From Pseudomonas lijiangensis (lineage in GTDB: Bacteria; Pseudomonadota; Gammaproteobacteria; Pseudomonadales; Pseudomonadaceae), in NCBI RefSeq assembly GCF_018968705.1, contig NZ_CP076668.1:2987001-3051000 (forward strand): a stretch of DNA of 64,000 bases. Reading direction: 5' to 3'. Of this stretch, positions 57,125-64,000 are shown in pieces; positions within the stretch are counted from its first letter, which is position 1; every line of letters begins with the position of its first letter. The notes beneath the pieces are model-generated. The model saw nothing but the letters and a program-made list of their open reading frames with translations, was not told the DNA's origin and ran no database searches. A program made the position numbers and the translations under genes.

Positions 57125-58308
57125 CCTCTCCTCTGTCCGCTTCCTTCGCTTCACCTCTGCTACTGGCCCGCAATCTGGCGACGGATTTCGCCAGCAACGC
57201 TGCCGAACGCGACAAGAACGGTGGGACGCCACTGGCCGAACGCGATGCCTTGCGCCGCAGCGGGTTGCTGGCTCTGACTATCCCGACGCGCTTTGGTGGC
57301 CTGGGTGCCAACTGGCAGGAAACCTTCGACGTGGTGCGTGAGTTCGCCAGGGTCGACAGTTCCATTGCCCATGTCTTTGGATTCCATCACCTGATGCTGG
57401 CCACGGTCCGGCTGTTCGCCAGACCCGAGCAATGGCACCCGTGGTTCGAACAGACGGCCCGGCAGAACTGGTTCTGGGGCAACGCGCTGAACCCTCTGGA
57501 CACCCGCACCGTGATGAAGACCTTTGACGGCTGGCGTGAGTTTTCCGGGCGCAAGAGTTTCTGTTCCGGGGCCAGCGACTCGGAAATGCTCATCGCGTCG
57601 GCGGTGGATGAAAATGCCGGTGGCAAGCTGGTGATTGCCGCGATTCCCAGCGGTCGCACCGGCATTACCCTGCACGACGACTGGGACAATATGGGCCAGC
57701 GCCAGACCGACAGCGGCAGCGCAACCTTCGAGCGGGTGCGTATCGAGGAGTCGGAACTGCTGCTCGATCCGGGCCCGCTGAGTACACCCTTTGCCTGCCT
57801 GCGTCCGCTGATTGCCCAGTTGCATTTCACCAACCTGTTCCTGGGAATCAGCGAAGGCGCCTTCGAGGAAGCCCGGCAGTACACCCTCAAGGAAAGTCGC
57901 CCGTGGTTCACCTCCCAGGCTCGGGACGTCAGCGAAGACCCTTATGTCCTGCGTCATTACGGCGAATTCTGGGCGGCTCTTGAAGGTGTGCGTGCCCTGG
58001 TGGAGCGCGCCTGCGTGCAACTGGACGAAGCTTGGAACAAGGGACCGGACCTGAGCAGCGAAGAACGTGCGCGCCTGGCGCTGTCCATCAGCAGCGCCAA
58101 GGTCGCAGCCACTCGCACAGGTCTGGATCTGTGCAGCCGGCTGTTTGAAGTGACCGGCGCCAGAGCCACACATGCCGCCCTGCGCCTGGACCGTTTCTGG
58201 CGCAACCTGCGCACCCAGACCCTGCACGATCCGCTGGATTACAAGCTGCACGAGCTGGGCGACTGGGCCTTGAACGGCAAGCGTCCGACACCGACCTTCT
58301 ATTCCTGA
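57121..58308 (+). CDS. SfnB/DszC-like acyl-CoA dehydrogenase-fold flavin enzyme
   Basis: I start this at the GTG at 57121 ([11 protein letters not shown]): GGAGG ends six bases upstream, whereas the ATG at 57115 directly abuts it. This gives 395 residues. The acyl-CoA dehydrogenase fold is seen in [17 protein letters not shown], the middle beta-domain ([28 protein letters not shown]) and C-terminal helices ([22 protein letters not shown]). Such proteins, including SfnB and DszC, act in organosulfur use, some as monooxygenases with reduced flavin from a partner reductase. The adjacent reductase remnant, sigma-54 activator and SsuA-type importer support a sulfonate or sulfone role. The substrate is unknown. 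Confidence 0.87.
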   Translation: MTSPLSASFASPLLLARNLATDFASNAAERDKNGGTPLAERDALRRSGLLALTIPTRFGGLGANWQETFDVVREFARVDSSIAHVFGFHHLMLATVRLFARPEQWHPWFEQTARQNWFWGNALNPLDTRTVMKTFDGWREFSGRKSFCSGASDSEMLIASAVDENAGGKLVIAAIPSGRTGITLHDDWDNMGQRQTDSGSATFERVRIEESELLLDPGPLSTPFACLRPLIAQLHFTNLFLGISEGAFEEARQYTLKESRPWFTSQARDVSEDPYVLRHYGEFWAALEGVRALVERACVQLDEAWNKGPDLSSEERARLALSISSAKVAATRTGLDLCSRLFEVTGARATHAALRLDRFWRNLRTQTLHDPLDYKLHELGDWALNGKRPTPTFYS

Positions 58309-58320
58309 GCGAGAGCCCGT

Positions 58321-59427
<1,107 letters not shown>

Positions 59428-59574
59428 AGCCATGGCTCGGGCGCCCGACCGAGCGGCTTGTCTGTGCTGCAACTGTCCGCCAGGCAACAGTTGTTCAGCA
59501 TTATGCCTTCGGCTGCACAGCCCCGTTTCAGCCTCTATTGCGTGTAACGCCCACGGGCCGTGGCCTGCAGCATA

Positions 59575-59590
59575 TGGCATGACACCTGCA
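59575..59590 (+). promoter_or_regulatory. Sigma-54 (-24/-12) promoter of the sulfonate-type importer
   Basis: TGGCATGACACCTGCA fits TGGCACG-N4-TTGCW with two mismatches and exact spacing. The predicted transcription start near 59601 lies before the ATG at 59629 and excludes the in-frame upstream starts at 59560 and 59599, so this site also helps set the start of the binding-protein gene. Confidence 0.78.
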
Positions 59591-59628
59591 ATCCCGTCAT
59601 GACTCCCTACCTGACTGGATACCACGCG

Positions 59629-60624
59629 ATGCGTCTGATTGATCTGGCCTTGCCCCGCCTCCCTCGCTCCCTGAAGCTTCTGGCCTGCACCGGCCTGATG
59701 GCACTGGCCCTGAACCCGTCGGCCCGCGCCGAAAATGCGCCTGAAGAAGTACGTCTGGACTACGCCTACTATTCGCCTGTCAGCCTGGTGCTCAAGCACT
59801 TCGGCTGGGTCGAAAAGGCCTTGCCGAACTCGAAAGTCAGCTGGGTGTTCAGCCAGGGCAGCAACCGCTCGCTGGAATACCTGAACAGTGGCGGCGCAGA
59901 CTTCGGTTCGTCAGCCAGCCTCTCGGCGGTGCTGGCACGGGCCAATGGCAGTCCGATCAAGTCGGTATATGTCTACAGCCGCGCCGAATGGACGGCACTG
60001 GTGGTGCGCAAGGACTCGCCCCTCAAGAGCGTGAACGATCTCAAAGGGAAGAAGATCGCCGCGACCAAGGGCACGGATCCGTATCTGTTTACCCTGCGCT
60101 CACTGGCCAAGGCCGGCCTGGAAAAGAATGACGTGGAACTCCTGCATCTCCAGCATCCGGACGGACGCACCGCCCTGGAGAAAGGTGATGTCGACGCCTG
60201 GGCCGGTCTTGATCCGCACATGGCTGCCAGCGAGCTGCAGGCAGGCTCACGTCTGTTGTATCGCAACAAGGATTTCAACAGCTATGGCGTGATCAGCGTG
60301 ACCGAGGCCTTCGCCAAAGCCCATCCGCAAACCATTACGACTGTGATCAAAGCCTACGAGCAGGCACGCCACTGGGCCATTGCCCATCCGGAAGAGTTCG
60401 CCAAACTGCTGGCTGATGAATCCAGGCTGCCGCTGGACGTCGCCAAATTGCAACTGACCCGCACCGACCTGTCTGCGCCTCAACTGACCGACAAGGATAT
60501 CGAAGCCTCCAAGGCCGCCGCACCGATTCTGGTGTCCGAGGAACTGGTCAAGCGAGGTGTCGATGTCAATCAGGTCATCGATCAGTTGATCGATCCATCC
60601 TTCGGCAAGGCCAGTATCGAGTGA
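59629..60624 (+). CDS. ABC transporter substrate-binding protein, SsuA (aliphatic sulfonate) family
   Basis: 331 residues from the ATG at 59629, giving a clean signal peptide (MRLIDLALPRLPRSLK, hydrophobic stretch, cleavage after ARA). The mature protein has SsuA-family segments: DYAYYSPVSLVLKHFGWVEKAL, NSGGADFGSSASLSAVLARANG, DLKGKKIAATKGTDP and KGDVDAWAGLDPHMA. Members bind sulfonates, nitrate-like or taurine-like ligands; neighbouring sfn-type genes favour an organosulfur ligand. It is first in a three-gene operon with permease and ATPase behind the sigma-54 promoter, and its stop overlaps the permease start. Confidence 0.87.
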   Translation: MRLIDLALPRLPRSLKLLACTGLMALALNPSARAENAPEEVRLDYAYYSPVSLVLKHFGWVEKALPNSKVSWVFSQGSNRSLEYLNSGGADFGSSASLSAVLARANGSPIKSVYVYSRAEWTALVVRKDSPLKSVNDLKGKKIAATKGTDPYLFTLRSLAKAGLEKNDVELLHLQHPDGRTALEKGDVDAWAGLDPHMAASELQAGSRLLYRNKDFNSYGVISVTEAFAKAHPQTITTVIKAYEQARHWAIAHPEEFAKLLADESRLPLDVAKLQLTRTDLSAPQLTDKDIEASKAAAPILVSEELVKRGVDVNQVIDQLIDPSFGKASIE

Positions 60625-61466
60625 TGAGCACTTCCAGCAAAGCCCTGGCCGGGGCAAGTCCGGCAGAGCGCCCGGCCAGCCGTGCGCTCCAGTGGCGACG
60701 TCGGGCCAAGGGCCTGGCCTTGCCGCTGGCAATCATCCTGTTGCTGGAAACCGTGGTGCGTCTGGGCTGGATCGCTTCCTACCAGATGCCCGCCCCCAGC
60801 GAAGTCGCGCAGACCCTGTTCCAGCTCGCCGATGGCGCGTTGTGGAAACACATCGGGGCGAGCCTGTCCCGGGTACTGGCCGGTTTTATCATCGGCTCCG
60901 TGCTCGGCTTGCTGTTCGCCGCCTGGGTCGGCCTCAGTCGTGAAGCCGAGGCCTGGCTGGAACCGACCTTCGCCAGCCTGCGGGCGATTCCCAGCCTGGC
61001 CTGGGTTCCGCTGCTGCTGTTGTGGCTGGGGATTGGCGAAACCTCCAAGGTCACGCTGATCGCCATTGGCGCTTTCTTCCCCGTGTACCTCAACGGGGTC
61101 GCGGCGATCCGCAATATCGACCGCAAGCTGGTGGAAGTCGGACGCATGTATGGCTTCAGCCGCACGCGCCTGGCCCGACGGATTCTCTTGCCAGCGGCCT
61201 TTCCGGGTGTGTTCACCGGCCTGCGCAGCGCTCTGAGCCTGAGCTGGATGTTCCTGGTCGCCGCCGAACTCATCGCCGCCACGCGCGGCCTGGGCTATCT
61301 GCTCAGCGATGGCCGTGAAACTTCGCGGCCGGATCTGGTGCTGGCCGCAATCATTGTCCTGGCGCTGCTGGGCAAAATCAGCGACGGCCTGCTGGCCGGC
61401 CTTGAAAAGCGCTGGTTGGCCTGGCGCGACACCTTCGACGGCGCAGATTCCGGAGCCCGACCATGA
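60624..61466 (+). CDS. ABC transporter permease, SsuC/TauC family
   Basis: About 280 residues. The ATG at 60624 overlaps the preceding stop (TGATG); a GTG at 60621 in the same frame is equally possible. Hydrophobic segments and the cytoplasmic coupling loop typical of the family are present (EVGRMYGFSRTRLARRILLPAAFPGVFTGLR, the EAA-like motif), followed by SWMFLVAAELIAATRGLGYLL. It forms the membrane channel of the importer and overlaps the ATPase gene by four bases. Confidence 0.9.
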   Translation: MSTSSKALAGASPAERPASRALQWRRRAKGLALPLAIILLLETVVRLGWIASYQMPAPSEVAQTLFQLADGALWKHIGASLSRVLAGFIIGSVLGLLFAAWVGLSREAEAWLEPTFASLRAIPSLAWVPLLLLWLGIGETSKVTLIAIGAFFPVYLNGVAAIRNIDRKLVEVGRMYGFSRTRLARRILLPAAFPGVFTGLRSALSLSWMFLVAAELIAATRGLGYLLSDGRETSRPDLVLAAIIVLALLGKISDGLLAGLEKRWLAWRDTFDGADSGARP

Positions 61467-62203
61467 CTCGACTTCATCACACCACGGACGATCAACCGCT
61501 TCTGCTGGATCTGCACGTGGAGCACAAGGCTTTCGGCGATACCGCCGTGCTGGGCCGTCTGGACCTGCAACTGCAAGCGGGCGAAATTGTCAGCCTGCTC
61601 GGCCCAAGTGGCTGCGGCAAAAGCACGCTGTTGCGTCTGGTGGCGCAACTGGATCAGGACTTTCGCGGCCAGTTGCGCCAACGTCCCGATGAAGTGGGTT
61701 TCGTGTTCCAGGAACCGCGCCTGATGCCCTGGCTGACGGTGGCCGAAAACATCGGCTTCAGTCAGGACAAGGATTACGACCGCGCCCGCGTCAACAGCCT
61801 GATCGACGAAGTCGGCCTCACCGGCTTTGCCGATGCGCTGCCCAAGGCATTGTCGGGAGGCATGGCCCAGCGGGTGGCGATTGCACGCGGGCTTTATGGT
61901 CAGCCGCAACTCCTGTTGCTGGACGAACCCTTCAGCGCAGTCGATGCCTTTACTCGCTTCAAGCTTCAGGACCTGCTGCTGGACCTGGCCCAACGTCACC
62001 ATATCGGCCTGCTGGTCGTGACCCACGATGTGGATGAAGCGCTGTACCTGAGCCACCGGGTACTGGTGATCGGCAACCGTCCCGGCACCATCATCAGAGA
62101 GCTGAACGTACCACTCACCTACCCTCGCGACCGTCGCGATGAAACCCTGGCAAGGCTGCGCAGCCAGGCGCTGGAATCGCTGCATGATGCGCGGGTGATT
62201 TGA
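61463..62203 (+). CDS. ABC transporter ATPase, SsuB/TauB family
   Basis: 246 residues with Walker A GPSGCGKST, the Q-loop FVFQEPRLMPWLTV characteristic of sulfonate/taurine/nitrate importers, signature LSGGMAQRVAIARGL, Walker B LLLLDEPFSAVD and VTHDVDEALYL. It completes the importer begun at 59629. A REP-like hairpin follows its stop within ten bases. Confidence 0.92.
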   Translation: MTRLHHTTDDQPLLLDLHVEHKAFGDTAVLGRLDLQLQAGEIVSLLGPSGCGKSTLLRLVAQLDQDFRGQLRQRPDEVGFVFQEPRLMPWLTVAENIGFSQDKDYDRARVNSLIDEVGLTGFADALPKALSGGMAQRVAIARGLYGQPQLLLLDEPFSAVDAFTRFKLQDLLLDLAQRHHIGLLVVTHDVDEALYLSHRVLVIGNRPGTIIRELNVPLTYPRDRRDETLARLRSQALESLHDARVI

Positions 62204-62209
62204 GGCTCT

Positions 62210-62262
62210 GTCGCGGCCAAGGCCCCTCCCACATGATCTGTAGTAAGGGCCTTGCCCGCGAC
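62210..62262. repeat. REP-like hairpin between convergent genes
   Basis: Arms GTCGCGGCCAAGGCCC (62210-62225) and GGGCCTTGCCCGCGAC (62247-62262) pair with two adjacent mismatched positions around a 21-base loop containing CTCCCAC. It has Pseudomonas REP character and may end transcription of both the importer operon and the convergent gene at 62277. Confidence 0.75.
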
Positions 62263-62276
62263 GGGCTATTTGAAGT

Positions 62277-63488
62277 TCAAAACAACCCTGATGTCGGTGG
62301 CTCTGTGCCCTTGAGCTGCCAGGCCCCCACCACAGCAGCCTTCCAGTGACGCGGATTATGGTTGGCCACGGTGCGAGCATTGCGCCAGTGGCGATCAAGG
62401 TTATGGCTACGCCCGGTAGTTGAAGCTCCGCCCACATCGAACAGGGTTTCAGCCGCCTTGAGCGCGAGCTCTGCGACCAGATACTGCGCCTGGGCCACCT
62501 CGACGGCTGCCTGTTCGACTTCTGCATGCGCCTGCTGCGCGCTCCAGGCCCGGTCGATTGCCTCGGCGGCCTTGAGCACCAGTGCTTCGGCAGCGTAGGC
62601 CCGGGCGGAAATATCGCCCACAGCCAGTTCCACATAAGGATCGTCCACCGAACGACGGGCGCTGCTGTGCTTGATCGGTCGCGCATGCTCCCTGGCAAAA
62701 CGCACCGCATCGTCCAGTGCGTTGCGGGCAATACCGGCCTGTACCGTGCCAAGGAATAGTTGCAGAAACGGCGTGACGATGGTGCGCTTGCCCTCTTCCA
62801 CTGTACGGGTTCGAATGTCACCGGCCTCGACCCGCACGTTCTGCAGATGAGTCGTGCCACTGGCCGTCAGACGCTGACCCATGGCATCGAAGTCGTCGAG
62901 CAGTACCAGGCCTTCACGGTCGCGAGGCAGAACGAATGACACCGGCTGCTCATCCTCGTCCAGTGCCACCGCGCTGACCCAGTCGGCAAACAGCGCACCC
63001 GTGCTGTAGAACTTGCTGCCATTGGCCCGATAATGATCGCCCTCACGCACCAGCCGCGCAGCAATCGATCCATTGGCTCCACCCAGTTCCCAACCGGCAT
63101 TGCCGATCACTGCGCCTTCAAGGTAGCGGGCAAACCAGCGCTCACGTTCGACCTCGGCATCTTCAGTCGTGGCTACCAGCAGCCCCTCGACAAAGGCCAG
63201 CCCGGGACGCAAGGCCTGGGCAACGTTGGAATCCACCGACGCGATGCGCAGCAGCAACTCAATGACATCCCGCACGCTGCCGCCAGGGCCACCATGGCTT
63301 TTGGGGATACGCACGGTATACAGGCCGGCAGCCGCCAGTTGGGCGATGGCCTCGAAAGGCAATTGCCGCTCGCGTTCACGCTGTGCCGCGCCCGCGCCGA
63401 TGGCCGGCAGCAGCGCAGTGATACGGGCCTTGAGCTCAACGATGCTGGCAGCAGGCGGCTGCGGGGTAAAACGTTGAAAAGTGGTCAT
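62277..63488 (-). CDS. SfnB-family acyl-CoA dehydrogenase-fold enzyme (second copy)
   Basis: 403 residues. Family features are LAAAGLYTVRIPKSHGGPGG, the central domain (GSKFYSTGALFADW; DDFDAMGQRLTASGTT) and C-terminal helices (LFDVGGASTTGRSHNLDRHWRNARTVANHNP), the last being a good match to SfnB-type and dibenzothiophene-desulfurisation-type enzymes. It is a diverged paralogue of the enzyme at 57121, on the opposite strand. The next gene upstream on this strand, a peptide-type ABC ATPase, ends 14 bases before its start, so the two are probably one operon. An organosulfur or flavin-dependent oxidation role is inferred. Confidence 0.87.
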   Translation of the reverse strand: MTTFQRFTPQPPAASIVELKARITALLPAIGAGAAQRERERQLPFEAIAQLAAAGLYTVRIPKSHGGPGGSVRDVIELLLRIASVDSNVAQALRPGLAFVEGLLVATTEDAEVERERWFARYLEGAVIGNAGWELGGANGSIAARLVREGDHYRANGSKFYSTGALFADWVSAVALDEDEQPVSFVLPRDREGLVLLDDFDAMGQRLTASGTTHLQNVRVEAGDIRTRTVEEGKRTIVTPFLQLFLGTVQAGIARNALDDAVRFAREHARPIKHSSARRSVDDPYVELAVGDISARAYAAEALVLKAAEAIDRAWSAQQAHAEVEQAAVEVAQAQYLVAELALKAAETLFDVGGASTTGRSHNLDRHWRNARTVANHNPRHWKAAVVGAWQLKGTEPPTSGLF

Positions 63489-63502
63489 GGGCAGTCCTCA
63501 GC

Positions 63503-64000
63503 CTAGATGGCGATTTTCCAGAGACGTGATTCATCGAATACGTCAAAAGCTTCGTGTTCCGGGTCCAGCGGCGGCACGACCAGCTCCGTGCCGCTACCCG
63601 GCAGGCGCGGAACAGAGCCAAGCAGGCGCTGGGTGTATTCATGGGCAGGCTGTGTGAAAAGCTGCTCAGCGGCAGCCAGCTCGACGACCTGACCGTGACG
63701 CATCACCAGCACGTTGTCGCTGACATGACGAATCACCCCCAGGTCGTGGGAAATGAACAGATAGGCCAGCCCCAGTTCCTGCTGCAGGTCAGCCAGCAGG
63801 TCCAGCACTTGTGCCTGCACCGAAACATCCAGCGCCGATACCGGTTCGTCGCAGATGATCAGCTTTGGCTCGCTGGCAATCGCCCGGGCAATCGCCACCC
63901 GCTGGCGCTGACCACCGGACAGCTGCAAGGGCCGTCGCCGGGCCAGCTCAGGCGGCAATCGCACCTGACTCAGCAGATGGCTGATCCGCGCCGGACGCTG
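63503..64000 (-). CDS. Peptide/nickel-type ABC transporter ATPase, partial (C-terminal part)
   Basis: The frame is open to the right edge, so only the last 165 residues are present. They include the signature [15 protein letters not shown], Walker [13 protein letters not shown], the switch [14 protein letters not shown], and a C-terminal region with [21 protein letters not shown] typical of Dpp/Opp-family ATPases. It could be a single ATPase or the second half of a fused DppD-DppF protein. It lies directly upstream of the SfnB-like gene; in other pseudomonads similar transporters accompany organosulfur genes, so the substrate need not be a peptide. Confidence 0.88.
   Translation of the reverse strand, partial: QRPARISHLLSQVRLPPELARRRPLQLSGGQRQRVAIARAIASEPKLIICDEPVSALDVSVQAQVLDLLADLQQELGLAYLFISHDLGVIRHVSDNVLVMRHGQVVELAAAEQLFTQPAHEYTQRLLGSVPRLPGSGTELVVPPLDPEHEAFDVFDESRLWKIAI

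Noticed and set aside
59560..59628. Upstream in-frame starts for the SsuA-like gene
   Set aside because: They lie before the transcription start predicted from the sigma-54 promoter and add residues ahead of a normal signal peptide.

Overview
The window looks like chromosomal DNA of a fluorescent, plant-associated Pseudomonas of the P. syringae / P. cichorii lineage. It is GC-rich, carries Pseudomonas-style REP hairpins, and contains a linear-lipopeptide NRPS pair of the syringafactin/cichofactin type together with sfn-like sulfur genes. No rRNA, tRNA, CRISPR array, integrase or insertion sequence was seen.

Region 1 (1-16900): an iron-acquisition cluster. Two NRPS genes (one cut by the left edge) and a SyrP-like non-haem iron hydroxylase lie on the minus strand. 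The first NRPS has the order docking-C-A-T-T-E with an aspartate-type A-domain code; the next starts C-A-T-C with a diaminobutyrate-type code. Behind them are a Fec/Fhu-type ABC importer (binding protein, two permeases, ATPase) and a divergent TonB-dependent receptor. A good Fur box precedes the hydroxylase. I infer a beta-hydroxyaspartate peptide siderophore; its remaining modules lie outside the window.

Region 2 (16901-22462): a nested inverted repeat, an alpha/beta-hydrolase lipoprotein, then a LacI-family regulator, twin palindromic operators, a GudP-like transporter and glucarate dehydratase, closed by a strong terminator.

Region 3 (22711-55124): a complete lipopeptide locus. LuxR-type regulators stand at both ends. 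Two collinear NRPS genes (3 + 5 modules, tandem thioesterases) are followed by a MacA/MacB exporter pair. The eight A-domain codes read Leu-Leu-Gln-Leu-Gln-Val/Ile-Leu-Leu, and the condensation-domain types predict D-D-D-L-D-L-D-L. This is the reported cichofactin sequence, so the genes are called cifA and cifB. Two Leu modules, 9480 bases apart, share a near-identical stretch of about 1.26 kb.

Region 4 (55140-57010): a membrane-anchored histidine phosphatase, an AT-richer intergenic stretch and an orphan OmpR-type response regulator.

Region 5 (56944-64000): organosulfur scavenging. A near-consensus sigma-54 promoter leads into a 37-codon remnant of an FMN reductase, an SfnB/DszC-like flavin enzyme and an SfnR-like sigma-54 activator. 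A second sigma-54 promoter leads into an SsuA/C/B-like importer. Beyond a REP hairpin lie a second SfnB-like enzyme and the end of a peptide-type ABC ATPase, cut by the right edge.
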